Assembly: GCA_950295325.1 (NCBI GenBank)
Contig: OX485806.1
Location: 26,662,001-26,726,000 of the forward strand
From: Polytrichum commune
Taxonomy: Eukaryota > Streptophyta > Polytrichopsida > Polytrichales > Polytrichaceae
DNA: 64,000 bases
Reading direction: 5' to 3'
Under the pieces are notes generated by a model. The model did no database searches, was not told the origin of the DNA, and saw only the letters and a list, made by a program, of their open reading frames with translations. Shown here piece after piece: positions 35,766-48,449 of this stretch. The stretch's first letter is position 1; each line of letters begins with the position of its first letter. A program made the position numbers and the translations under genes.

Positions 35766-36336
35766 TGTCAAACATTATGAGGGAAATGGCTACGACGGCA
35801 CAGCTTCTAGCTGTTTGTATTCGCTAATCGTCTCAAAACTACCTAATCACGTGTTGATCAATAGCCTAGGAGAAGTGGCAAATCGGATGATGATGAATCA
35901 CTCGACAAGTGATGAATGACACCGTTGTTTTAGTACTGCAAATTAATGCACAAGCTCCTGTCGAACGGCCAAGCAGTCAACTCGATCGAGGACCAACAAG
36001 TGAAAACTTTGGCAGCTTATAATCAATCACAGCAGGAAAACCATTATAACATTGACACACATGGTCCCCCACTCAGACAGACTCGCGGACAGGTGAAGGA
36101 CACGAGCATTGAATTGGGGTCAGAAGAAGCAGCGTACTATCCCCTCAAAAGGATTCATAAATGTGCACTAAAGTATAAGGAACCATGGAGGGCACTACAC
36201 CAGGAGACTCGAGAGGCTGGCATTTGTCAACAACCTAGGACCCATGATTTCAATCCCCGTTGTGCCAGCCTCCACCTTTGCAATTCAAAGCTCATGTTGT
36301 TTTACTAGATGTTGAAGTAGAATCTGTGACATTGAG

Positions 36337-36804
36337 CTAAGGTAGAAACACCTAAAGAGGTGAAAATTAGCTGATTCGGCTGGCTAGAACAAGTGGCTTG
36401 AAGTTTTGTGCAATATTTTTTGGAGATGGAGAAGAGGAGATGATGAGGAATGCAAGTTGTTTCGTATTTTTATTCCTTGTAAATAATTAGTTACATTTTT
36501 TTAAAGAGGCAAGTAAGTCAAACCCTCTATACTTGTATAATAGAGTCTCCCTAATCAAAACATCAAAATATTCTACTCCGCATACAAAGACACGCAAAAC
36601 GGTTAACTTAATGGCACCCAAAAGTGATTGTACGTGATGTGAAACAACACCTATCTGGCCAATCATTACATCTCAGCTAGTAGGGCATCCTCTTCAGACC
36701 ACCACTTTTCCAATTAGCCATTTTGAGTCCGCACAAAAATCATTATACCCCTAGTCTAGTGCACCACTAGTGATCATTCACCGCTTTAGGTATTTCTACC
36801 TTAG
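36337..36804. mobile_element. TIR element family M2, copy 1 (~468 bp)
   Basis: The left end CTAAGGTAGAAACACCTAAA and the right end TTTAGGTATTTCTACCTTAG are inverted repeats of about 28 bases with few mismatches. A second pair with the same AAGGTAGAAATACC core bounds 51000-51425. The interior shows no transposase, so it is a non-autonomous element. The target duplication is not clear. Confidence 0.65.
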
Positions 36805-37680
36805 GTGTCACAATATGGTGGATGCACCACTTTCTGGGAGAAGGTTGAATCTGTTGCAAACATCATAGTAATTATGGATTCTTTCAAGCAATGAAGAAAT
36901 CGCTCATACTGATCATTGTGAGATGCTTCCAAAGGATCATGGTCGCAGTAGGAGATGATCATACCGAAAAGCTCTCTTACAAAAGCGGTGCACTTCCATG
37001 TTGTTGTGCTAATGAGACAAGTGAAAGAGAAAGCTTGATTCTGTTGCCGAAACATTTGCAAATCCAACACCTCAAATATCTTGGGAGAAGGAGCCTTAAA
37101 ATCCAAACAAAATATTTTCTCCTAGCTCCAAAAGGCCAAGGTGAATGCCAACCAAGTAGATATTCTATGTTGAGGTTTCATGAAAGTGGGCTCACCTTTA
37201 GAACTTCAATCAGGATTCCCATGATCAGTGCACCATTTATGGTAATTAACTTATTATTTAGAGTTACGGAGTGCTATGACTAGTTGCTAAGAACATGAGG
37301 TTTTACCAAGTAAAGTCACTTATGATTTATAATGTCCATACAACCTATTTAAAACCTGACATGTAATTTCAAATAGTAAGTCACATTGAATACCATAAAT
37401 GGTGTTCGTGCAAGTTCCTCTATGTAAGATCAATGATGTGGCCCCCAACTTGATGAGCTGCATTGATGGTAATGTCTCTCATCTCGCACGTTTTTTTTTT
37501 CTTCTGCACATTTTGACCTTTTTCTTTTCTTTGGAGACAAACGAAATTTTTATTTCACTGCCAAAAACATACAAGGCCACTGTGATTGACTCACATTCAT
37601 TTGCTAAGGAGTCACACTGGATAGACGATCCACATTCACAGTTTCACTAATTCTAACCGCCGGAGGCATTCAATCGATCG
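36805..37680. other. Intergenic 3' of peroxidase A; contains R3 tail copy
   Basis: No gene seen. At 37521-37579 lies a copy of the R3 repeat (complement of a tail reading TTGGCAGTGAAAT...CGTTTGTCTCC...AAAAGAAAAA). Other copies are at 46541-46610 and 58463-58530, with a weak one at 63562-63600. On the minus strand it resembles the A-rich 3' end of a LINE or SINE. Confidence 0.5.
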
Positions 37681-40600
37681 TTAGGAATTGACGACCCTAC
37701 ACGACTTGCGAATTTCTCCGTTGGGATCAGTTCCTGTCTTCACATCCACACCCGAAAGCTTGACAAAAGCAGTCGCCCAACTCTCAAAAAACGCGGCCTG
37801 GTCGGTAGCAAACTTCTCCACCGTGGCTTTCGACCTCGTGTCTGTAAAGAGTGTTTGATCCGCGGTCATAAGCCCCATTCCAGTCTGAGCATGACAAATC
37901 ATTGTTACTAAAGACCACATCAACCCAAATGTGTGATTGCACCATTGAAGTAAAGACACCGGTATATTTATTGTACACCAAACCACACAAGGGAGCTCAA
38001 CCCAACACCAACACCGCCAAGCCTATTTGTGAGAGTGTCAGTGATTCAGAGTTCCTCCTTGTATGTCCCAAATTTGCAGTCTAAAATGAAGCGCTCCCAT
38101 TCATTTGGTGTTGGTGTTGGGTTGAGTTAGGTTGCCACTCAAGAATAGGTGTTCGAATAAGAAAAGTAATTGAATAAGGGCCGTCTACCTTAAGGGAGAT
38201 TAGTCAATGTTTGATTGAGAGAGGAGGGTAAATTGCATTACCTGCAAGTCCAAGAAGTAGCCATTGTCAAAGGTGGTGGGGGTGGAGGTGTCCAAGGGGA
38301 CAGTGGTGCTTGGGTCGGCCTGCGCGGGGCACTTGCTGATGAGCGTTTGGCTGAAAGTGGGGTTCATGGTAGGATCCACTTGCGCCACTGTGTTGTTAAA
38401 TACAATGCGCTCACTAAAAGCATTGCAATGGGCAACACCAATCGTATGTGCTCCTGAATCAGTGATAGCATACAAAAAATTAAAAATTGAAATAAAGCAC
38501 TTGAGGATTTGGTTTCTATTAGATGCAATAATTCTTGACATTTTGCCACATGATAGTTTTACATTGCTCGAGACCCTTTAGAATCCCACGCGGACATGTC
38601 ATAGTTCGGTGTCAAAGGAATGAATGTGGAGCACCTCAATATGGCAATTTACAACGCAAATTCAACTTTAATTTAGTAATGTCAACACTACTACTAGTGC
38701 TCAACTACTAGATTTCACAGAACAACATAACATGTCAAGATGATTTGTTGTGATCGTTTATTTATACCTGCTAGGGTGACAACATCCGTCATATCCAAGC
38801 CCTTGGAACCAAAGAATTTGAGCAGCTTGTCCAAATCAAAGTTGGTGTCAGGTAGATTAAACCTTACCACACTAGCATTGGACACCCGGCCGTCTAGCCG
38901 ACCTGTTGGGATCCTTACGTTTGGACCTCCAACCTATACAAATTACAAATTCATCACACTTCAACTTATGATAAGCAACTATTGATCCTTACAAAAAAAA
39001 ATATGAAAGACCTTCATCAATACTCCAGTGGCAAACACCGACATAGATTATAGTGTTGCTTCACTTTTGAAACAAGCCAGTCCACACCTATTTCCCCACC
39101 TACTATGATTGGGTGCACCGGAAATTAAGTGCTAAGAATGCCACCTATTCATCCAACACTATCCCAACCATAGCAACTTAGCCTCAAGGTTATGACGGGA
39201 TCTAGGTAAAGTCCTTGGGTTTAAGCCATCCTCACCCAACCCACTATACTTCTACATACAACTATAAAAGCTTGACAACTTTGGATATCAATAATTGAAC
39301 TTTGTCCAAGTTCCAACACATCAACTTGCTACAAATTTATAACAAATTTGAAATGAGTAAAAAAATGCAATAGTAGTATGCAATTTATAGCATATATCCA
39401 AATCAATAAGAATATTCAATCCTCATGCTAGGTTGATTTAAACCCAAATAAGAGCTATCATATTCAACCTAAATCATGAGCATCTGAAGCACATTGATGA
39501 CATCATGCCCTCAATATTCCCAAGCCCATAGAGCTCCTCAAGAGGGCTGAATAGTATACTGGATTAAGGTCATTGGGTTGAGCCGATGACCATTATCTGA
39601 GGTATTTCCATCGGCAAGAGAGTATGCACATCATAATGGAACTCATAATTAATATGTTGGATCATATGCCATATTTTGAATCAAGTGGATATGTTTGATA
39701 CGAAGAAACTTCAAGTGGACAGCATAATCCCTTTGCAATGAAGATTACGTAATTTTTAAATTTACCAAACACCAACTTATCAAATATCAAAATTAAAATG
39801 ATAATTATTTGGTAAAAAGATGATTGTGGTGTCAAATTACCTGCAGGACAGCGGCACTTGCGGCAAGAGCAACAATGTCAGCACATGAGACAACTCCTGG
39901 ACACAACAACTCCATGGACCTTTTAATGCCATCCACCAAGTTGTAACCTTCCACCGTCTTATTGATTGGGTCATCTTTCTCAGCTGTTTGGTTGGTTGTT
40001 GAGTCTAGTAACAAAGACCCGTCACAACCCTGCATATTAAAATTCCACCACTTAAGTACTCTTTGAAAATAATTCAATTGCTATCATATTAAATATGTAG
40101 CATTTTAGTATGATAATGTTGTTTGCTCCGAGTTGAAACTTACACAATAATGTTGTAAATTTGCTAAGATACGACAAGATTTTTTCTCAAAAATAACATG
40201 GGCATTTTAAGTCAATTTGGTCTGTCAATTTTGACACCATCGAGAACGAAGTACAAGCCTTTCAAAAGTGATGCATTTTGTTTGTCCAGAGCTAAACAAG
40301 TTGCTAAATATCCTAGTGCTATACATCAAGAGGAGAAACTGAAGAGTCATAGCTAGACTTTCCAAGAATGTTGCTCTGCCTCTTTGTGAAGTAACAAACG
40401 ATCACTTCATTAGAAGCTCTAGCAGTGATTTGGAGCAGCTATTGTAAACTAGGGGAAAGTTGCCACCCAAGTAAACTACAGGTTGGAAAATCTACTCTAA
40501 TCGATGTAAGAAGTTGATGAGTTGTACCTCATTCCAAGCATGTTGCTCCTCTTTGTGAAATAGCAAGTGATGAATTCATTAAAAGCATTCCAGGTGATTT

Positions 40601-42442
40601 AAAAACAACTCCAGGCAAGTAGGAACTCTAATACTTTCGTAGTGAGGAGAAATGAACAAGTACACCACTTTCCAAGCATGTTGCTAATGAGTGTGGAATA
40701 ACAAACGATCCATTCACTGGAAGCATTCTAATGTAGAAAAACAAACATAGGTTGTAATTAGAGGGTGCCCACCACCCTAGCCAAAATCTGGGAAATTTAG
40801 AAGCTCAGACAATGAGGAGAAAGTCACTAGCTTAGGTAGGCGTGTCTACTTTCAATACAACAATAATATGGTCACCTATAGTTAAGGGGTATGTGGTTAC
40901 ATATGGGTTTAAGAATTGGCACAAAAAGGTCATATGTTCAAAAAATAAAATTGGACTATGTGTTCAAAATGTGTAAACCATTCTAGGTTCAATAGTTGAC
41001 ATGATGGGGGGACCTATATGACCACTTTCTAAAAATAAGAATGTTCATTGTCATAATGCTTAAGATATGCATATGAGCTCCAAATATTATGACATAACAT
41101 TACTCAATCAATGTGGGCTCTCAAAATATAACATTGGGATGTTGAGAGCTCAATCTAAGTCTAAGTCTCCATGTGCAACCTTTTGAGCATCCCATTGTCA
41201 TATTCTGAGGGCCCACAAAATGAGAGCTAAATGATGAGTAATGTTTCAAAGGCAAATGGCTATGGGCTCAATTTGGATTTGCTATTCATCTCACACTAAT
41301 TGCGTGTCTCATATCCTACAAGAAGTAGGTGTAGCTATAATATCCTAGTATGAATAGCTGTAACATCCATGAAAAAGTATCCGTCTACCTTACAGCTCTT
41401 TCCATGGGTGTTGCTCTGACTCTCTGTGAAATCATAACAGATGGTGAATAAAAGCATTCATAGAAGTGAGCTAGTTTAAATATTCAAGGTTCTAAAGAGG
41501 AGATCAGGTGCCTGCCACCCCGGGCCCATGCAATCTACTCTTCTGATAGTGGGGAGAAATTGAAGAGTTATTCCTCTGATGGTTCTGATTAGTGCTGAAC
41601 ATGACACTTGAGGTGCAAATCTTTACTATTCCGGACACAAATCATATCAATGGACTCCTCCCAATGCCCTCCTTCCAAGCATGTTTCTCCTCTTCGTGGA
41701 AGAACAAATCACCAATCCATTAGAAGTGGTTTAGAGTCAACTGTTCTGAAAGGGAGAGATTCACCCAGGGTCTGATAGTGAGGAGAAATTGAAAGTTATA
41801 CCTCATTCCAAGCATGTTTCTCCTCTTTATGAAATACCAGACGATCTCACTCCATTAGAAGCATTAGGATCGATTAAGAGACAGCTGACCTGAAGGGGAA
41901 ATTAAAGGTGGCAGCATGCCACGCCTGGCCAGTACAGGGGAATGTAGTGGTGAGAAATTGAAGGGTTGTATCTAGGTAGCTCTTTCCAAGCAAGTTTGCT
42001 AGATGAGTCTTCGTGAAGTAACAAATGATCACTTCATTTGTCTTCGCATTTATGGGGCCAGTGAGTTAGAAACAGCACAAAAATACTAATAAAAGAGAAG
42101 AGCTGCTCATCAGCCCCGAGCCAATGGCAAATCTTGTACATATGGTAGTGAAGAGAAATTGAAGAAATAACATACCTGTACAAAGCAGTCGTGGAAGAAG
42201 AGGCGGAGGATCTTGGCAGGCAGCACAGGGTCCACTACAGAAGCAGTTCTCACAGCGGTGGTGATGATGGACTCCGCCCCAGGGCAGGAATTGGCATAGT
42301 ATCCCATGCTCAGCTGCCCCTCCACTGACCTTACTCCCACAGCAGCCACCACCAGCATGGCCACAACCAAACAACTATCACCCAGACATGGCCTCCTGCT
42401 GGATCTGCTACTGGACTCAATTCTTCTTGTGAGGCCCACCAT
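37681..42442 (-). CDS. Class III secretory peroxidase A, 345 aa, 5 exons
   Basis: Exons in transcript order (plus coordinates): 42442-42176, 40029-39841, 38933-38768, 38453-38242, 37884-37681. These haem enzymes use H2O2 to oxidise phenolics and usually act in the cell wall or vacuole. A hydrophobic signal segment ends near VRSVEG (residue 42), and the mature start QLSMGYYANSCPGAE is typical. Distal Arg80 and His84 lie in RLFFHDCF, GCDGSLLLD starts at 90, SCADIVALA is the usual Cys site, GPNVRIPTGRLDG binds in the middle, and proximal His210 is in GAHTIGVAHC. The end GEIRKSCRVVN carries the last Cys. Introns 1-3 are at the classical peroxidase positions; intron 4, after YFLDLQ, is extra. Intron 1 is 2.1 kb and repeat-filled. 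The joined frame is intact. Confidence 0.94.
40330..42045 (-). repeat. Degenerate tandem repeats in peroxidase A intron 1, about seven copies
   Basis: The anchor TTCCAAGCATGTTGCTCCTC followed by TTTGTGAAATAACAAA.GATC and ATTCATTAGAAGCATTC recurs near 40360, 40530, 40670, 41400, 41670, 41808 and 41982. It is often preceded by GTGAGGAGAAATTGAAGAGTT. Spacing is irregular (about 135-180 between neighbours, with one large gap holding an R2 copy at 40947-41040). Two related units occur in peroxidase B intron 2, at about 61200 and 61470. Confidence 0.8.
40947..41040 (+). repeat. Dispersed repeat family R2, copy 2
   Basis: It contains ATTGGACTATG, CCATTCTAGGTTCAATAGTT and GACATGATGGGGGGACCTAT ahead of ATGACCACTTT and an A-rich stretch, matching 58658-58766 closely and 34978-35092 more loosely. 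It interrupts the tandem array of peroxidase A intron 1. Confidence 0.6.
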
Positions 42443-42740
42443 GATTTCTGAAATGGGAGATCAGAATGTGTCTCTGTCTCTGCACAGCTCCAAATGTTAA
42501 TAGCAGCTAGGGATGTCCGAATTACCAACTTCGCTAGCTGTTGTACTCTTGGAGCTAGCTTGCTTGCTTATGTCAAGTACTCAAACATTAGTAGTGAAAT
42601 GAGAGATCAGAGTGCGTCTCTGTCTCTGCACAGCTCCGAATGATATAAGCACCTACCGTTGTCCAATTAACCTTGGATGTATTACTCTTGGAGCTAGCTA
42701 GCTGCTTATGTCAAGTACTCAAACACCAGCAATGCGCCCA
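42443..42740 (-). repeat. Two tandem ~147-bp copies directly upstream of peroxidase A
   Basis: The unit GAAATG.GAGATCAGA.TG.GTCTCTGTCTCTGCACAGCTCC...CTCTTGGAGCTAGCT...CTTATGTCAAGTACTCAAACA occurs at about 42449-42590 and 42595-42737. Position next to the start codon makes it 5' leader or core promoter. The copies are close to identical at both ends. Confidence 0.75.
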
Positions 42741-43009
42741 AAGCTAGTACTTTCCTGCATAATCAAGGTGCTTCTGCCCCGTTCTGCAAGAGTAGTTGTA
42801 AGTCTAAGTTTCACTGATTAACTGAGTGGACTGAGTTTGCATGTGTATGTTATCCAGTTCCTAAATGTGTTGAAGAAACGAGTCACTCTTAGATCGATCA
42901 GTTGATCTCCAGAGTCTTGATGCAACTCAAGGACTTGATATTTATCACTTGGGCAGCTGGTGAAGTATCCTTCCACCGAACGCACACAAATAGAAGTCTA
43001 CTTTATAAA

Positions 43010-43510
43010 CCTCAAGTTCTCAACTCAACCTGGGCAACTTTGATAGTACTGCAGTAGCAGTTGCTGCTGCTGCTGGAGCCTCTGGCAGCGCAAATGCTTA
43101 CAAAACTGCAGGCCGAAAACCCACCGACCTTTATCAGATGTCAAAACTGGCCATGAAAAGATTTTTCCATCAAAGGCACCAAAAAATAACCAATGTACAA
43201 ACCTCAAACCAGTCAGCCAGCTCAACTTCGGTAGTACGGCTCAAACCTGCAACCCACGCGCAAGTTGCTTGCTGCTGCAGCCCTCTGGCGGCTCAAATGC
43301 TTACAAAAGTGGCCTAAAGCACATTTACCTTGTTCAGATCGTTACAAAAATTGGCCTAAAACCCTTCCACAAGCCTAAATCAAAGGCGCAGTTCAAATAA
43401 CCAATAAAACAAACCTCAAAACAACCAGCTCAACTTCAGTAGAACCAAAAATGCGCTACCCATGCCACGCCTCTGGCAGCTCAAATATTTCCTTACAAAA
43501 CTGGCCAAAC
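43010..43510 (-). repeat. Three tandem ~190-205-bp copies further upstream of peroxidase A
   Basis: The marker CCTCTGGCAGCTCAAAT(G)..TTAC recurs near 43079, 43283 and 43470. Each is preceded by a CAGCTCAACTTCGGTAGTAC-like phrase and followed by AAAACTGGCC. A CTG/CAG-type triplet run lies near 43055-43075 and another near 43565-43585. Confidence 0.7.
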
Positions 43511-43599
43511 CATCACCTCTGATCAGATTCCAGCTGACTTGAGTGACTTACAAACAACAACCTCCTGCTGCTGCTGCTGCTGATTCAAGCACTCATGAC

Positions 43600-46500
43600 T
43601 ACTTGGAGACTGGGGGAGAGTCCGCAAAAAAATAATATACTAGAATCTCGCGGCCAATCTCACGCTGACAGCGGGAAGGCTTAGCAGAAGAATCAATCCC
43701 CCCGGGGTGGTCTACTAACTCAAGTGAGGAAGTTATTCTGGTGGGACCGAAAGTTGGTGTGGTGCAAAGGGCAACGCCATGAATTTGAGTTAAGGGAGTT
43801 AAGATAGAGTGCCCGGGGTGCGTGGGATTTGATGAGTTGGGAGCAGGAGCTAGGTACTAAATGCGAAGGTGGGTGATCAGATCCACATCATGGCTGGCAG
43901 TTAAGGTCCAGATTGTGTCAAGGCCGGAAGAGCGCAGTGGGAAATTCGGAATCAGTGCATGCGGCCCTGCACACCGCTGCTGAGTCTATTAAGTCAAGTG
44001 AGTGACTAGCTATAGTTTGCAGGCAGCAGTCTGCCAGTAGCCTTCCATAAGCTTAATTATGATCTGCTCTGTGTGTGACAAGTGTTGAGAGTGTGCAGAG
44101 AAATTGCAGTGACTTAAATTAAAAGCTACATGGTGTTTTTCTATTGAATAATCTATTGCAAGATAGCACTTTCCCAGCAGCAGCAGTACGTGTCTGTCCT
44201 TACCCTTAAAAGTTGGATTTTGCAGTCTAGTACCCAATTTATTTCTAATTGCACTTATCAATATTAGGTCATTGATGTCAAGATGATGAGCAATTAACTA
44301 CTGTTCTCCCTCTTTAATATGACATGTTTGGTCGCGCAAGAAAGTGTTGTAGTAGCTGAATGCTGATTTCTCAATAACATGACATTTTGGTCTCAAATGT
44401 AGGATTATCAAGGCTTTTCAAGAAAAATGGCCTATTTTGATGTAAAATGTCATTTTGTATACACAATGAAAATACACATGCATGAAATAACATTTTACAA
44501 TGAAGAAATATACTCACAACATCACACACTATGGAGTTTAGAAAATACATAGCCACATGATGATGTCTTCACCATATCACACACTATGAAGTAAGAATTT
44601 ATTGTCTTTTGATGATATTTGTTTATGTTGGAAATCGACGTTTTGTTCAACTTCATTCATAAAAGGTTGCATGTTCATTTGCAACTGAAAACTTCAAAAC
44701 ATGCTCCACTACAAAATGTGATAGTAGTTGAGCATGCTCACAGGCTTGAGGAAGCTTGTCTATTGGTGTGGGTTAGTCGTCCACATCATACTCCTTCATT
44801 GGCTCTTCATACAGATCTAAATCCAAACGGACTTCCCTACCCCATGCCAACTTAGCCATGCCTTCAACGCATCCCTCCCATCACATCATTCAAAATTAAA
44901 CCTAGGTTGTGAGAACAATCTCTGCAGCTGCATTCCCTCGACCAACTGCAAGATTCAAGAGATTAATACCCAGTCTTCTAAATCATCAACCATTCTCACT
45001 CCCCTATCCCAACTCCAAATCTAAACCTAGTATGGAGAGGAGACCAGTCCTTATACTCAAAACCCCTAACTCAACTCAATTTTGTTCAAATACCAAACAC
45101 CACCTCACCACCAAAACTCTAACCTAAAATCGTCCCCACTTTTAGATGTTACCAAGACTCTAGCACTTGCCGCTAGACTCTTCCAATAAATACATTGAAT
45201 AAATTCCCTTAACCCCACCAACATGCTTCTTAATTAACAAAACCGCTACCCTTTAAACACCTTCATTAACTCTCACCTACCAATTAGTGTTAAGTAAGCC
45301 ACCTCCCCCCCACCTCCCCCCCACCTCCACCCAACCTTCAATCAAAACTCATGATGGAATTCGTAACAACCACTTAAGCTCACTTGAATTTTTAGATTCA
45401 ATATTGCTTCAACCTCCATCCAATCCCAAATACTAAAAAATGCAACATATGATGTGGAACCAAGGTTTGAACCAAATAGCTTGAGTTAAGTTAAGCAAAC
45501 CCACTAATGATTGTGATTCATTTTCTTCTTCTGATTCATTTTGTACTTGGAACAACTCCATGTTCCCAACGCAAATCCTTATTGTGGATCCCACCACTTG
45601 ATTACCTTTATTATCTGACAAATCAGGCCTAAAGAACGTCGTATTACGAGCATTATAGTTGTAATTTGGGGGTTAATTAACATTAGAAATTTTGGTCGAC
45701 ATGAAATGTATCATATGATTGAGGTGTCATATTATCAAGGTGAGATTGTACAACATATCTATATATTGAGTCTGTAATGCCTACCAAGTGTTGGAGTTTT
45801 TTTTTTGTAGATTGATGTTTTATTGAAAGCATCACAAGTTGGTGTCATTATGGTCACTTCGTGTAAGATGGTTGTGACATTTCTATACCTTGTTTCTACT
45901 CTAAGTGCATGAACAACCCCTCGATGAGCATAAAAATTGAGAGTGTTGAGAGTGTGAAGGGAATTGTAGTAAAAACTTGCATGTTTTAATTGAATAATCT
46001 ACTATAAGTTAGCATTCTCTAGGAATAGTAAGCATTTATTGACTTACAAAGGTTGAATCTTCTAGTCTACCTAATTCATTTGTAAATATATGTAACAACA
46101 TTGATGTCACAAATTCATGAACAATCAATGATCACATCTAACTCCTTGACATTGAATCAATGCCTACCAAACATGCTTCATAGAGTTACACTTCAATTTT
46201 TTGACATTTCTATATATTTATAGTGGCAAGTTGACCTAAAAGGTTGAGGTATGGGTTCCATCAATGTGGAATGAATCCTTATCTAACTATTGGTAACTTG
46301 TACTTTTTTTAGATGTTCTTGTCCAATCAATTGTTTGTCTAGATTAGTTGGTGGGGAGGAATGTGTTTGTTGATATTTATGAAATAGAGCTACCCAGTGT
46401 GATAAATGTATCTACAAAGTTCATCCATAATTGTGGAACCATTGGATATTCTTCCATGTATTGGATCATCTTGCCTCTGCATCGAGTCAAATGAGTTTTA

Positions 46501-47810
46501 TTTTTCAAAACATGATATAGGTAACCTTGGAATAAATTTATTTTATTTTCTATTTTTGTGGAAAATGAAACAAAATTGTGTTTCACTGCCAAATAAATAC
46601 AAGGTGACTAGGTAGTGAAAAAGAAAGTGAGGAAACTCTATTGGGTAAACCCGGGGGAACTACAAAACCCCAAGTGATGTGAACAAACTAAGCATGATTG
46701 ACAAAGCATGAATAGCTAAGCCAACATTAGGCACACGATTGTTCTAGCACATGATATTAAAGTTCGACCTATGGTAGAGGAGGATCTTGTTGCCCCACAC
46801 AACGTCAAACTTGGATGAAGTGTAACTCAAGAATCCTTCACCATATGGCATCCATTTTAGTCTTTGTGGGTAGTTACATTCATAAAATAACTTCTCCCCA
46901 AGTCAACATATTTCTTCCTAGGCCCCTTGATATTTTCATTAACTCTTACCATCCTAAACCACCTCCTTTGATGTTGCTATCCAGGGTCTCAAGATCATCC
47001 AAGTCAAGAATATGAAAAAGGGGAGGCTCCTCAAAGCAATTAAGAGTGGGAGGAGGGAAGGGCGCAAGTGAGCACTCATTAAGAATTGAGCAAAAAAACC
47101 TATTGCTTTTACATATAACCTCTAGAGTAGCATCTTCATTAGGAGAATCAAGATTGCCAACTCACCTGCAGATGGGTGCGTGAACGGTCATATGCTAAAG
47201 AAGTTGATATCATAAGTTCATGATAGAGTTAACCCTTAAAGGACAATGCTGCCCCACGGGCTTGGTATTATTTTGGGAGAATCTTGTTCAAAACTTCTAC
47301 TCCATTGCACCAAATGGGGTTTTTAGAATGCCAAATCGAGCACCTTAGCAAGATCTATACTTCTTTAGAATAGAGCCTATGTAAATTAATTGGTTAATCA
47401 TGCTTAAAATGAATTTTAAAAGATATTTTGGGTGTGGTATCGGGAAAGCATATGTCCTTTAAGGGTTAACCATGGTGTCTAGAGCCTTGTGTTCCCTAGC
47501 ATCAATTCTGAACCTCAAAGCGTTGCTTTTAATAGGGAGGAACTCCTTGTGTTGGACACCCCACACATCTTGTGCTGATTTGAGTTCATTCTTGTTGAGT
47601 TGAGCACCTCTAGCCTTAGAAAAGTCATGACCAATTATTCCATGTTTGGGTGCCACCAAAGGCATGAGATTAAGATGTGAAACCCATTACTAGGTGGCAA
47701 AACCATAACATACTCAAGAATGTTATTGCTGATTCTTTTTCATATGCCAATCCCTTGGTTTGGAAGATGTTTCTTAAGAAATATCCACCATGGCCACACA
47801 TGCCACTTAT
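43600..47810. other. Intergenic, no gene seen
   Basis: No exon recognised on either strand. Visible are a C-rich simple stretch at about 45301-45332, an R3 tail copy at 46541-46610, and CTCCCTC-type MITE debris near 44305. The block at about 44850-45480 is rich in A and C on the + strand. Confidence 0.5.
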
Positions 47811-47817
47811 TGGCTCT

Positions 47818-48449
47818 ATTCCTTCTAGTGCATCTGAAACAAAACTTAATAAGAAGATTCCCCGCACATAAATTAAATATTGTTGCGCCAAGATGGAACA
47901 CAATGGGCTCAACCTTAGGAGCACCGTCAGTCGGGGCCCCCTTGCTAAATGGCACGGGGAGGTCACTTCATTGTCAAGTTGACACCACTTGCGGACAAAG
48001 TTTGCTACCCCTATATTACATGCCATATGTAATTTTAAAATTTATGATATGTTTTCTACATATACATAACCATTGATAGTATCTTTTGTATATATTTTTG
48101 AAATTTTTAGTCATCTTTATTTTTTTTAGTAATTTTTTTAGTTCAATTTTGTGTCATTCTAGTTAGAAACGGTATGTTTTATGACAAAAACAAATCATCA
48201 AATTTAGTTACCACTTTTAACTATGTCATAGGAACTGTGTATATCTACTCATGAAAAAAATTTGATAAAATTTTGACTCATTTTGGTGGTGCAACTTACC
48301 AAAAGAAGATTTTTTTTGGTTGCACGTGGTGTTCAACTTGACAATGGAGTGATCCCCCCGTGCTAAATGGGCACTCAAAGGGTTTGATGGTGACCTCCCT
48401 AACCTGCATCTTCTTATTAAGTTTTGTTTCATATGCACTAGAAGGAATT
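47818..48449. repeat. Long inverted repeat, arms ~175 and ~128 bp, loop ~330 bp
   Basis: The left arm (47818-47992) begins ATTCCTTCTAGTGCATCTGA, has ACAAAACTTAATAAGAAGAT, and later has GGTCACTTCATTGTCAAGTT. The right arm (48322-48449) has the reverse complements in reverse order: CAACTTGACAATGGAGTGAT, ATCTTCTTATTAAGTTTTGT and ATGCACTAGAAGGAAT. The right arm lacks a middle part of the left. This is a foldback element or two opposed copies of one repeat. Confidence 0.75.

Noticed and set aside
35106-36308. Several 60-120-codon frames that might be a small gene
   Set aside because: Unrelated frames, no splice pattern giving a consistent protein, no recognised domain, and MITE ends overlap the interval.
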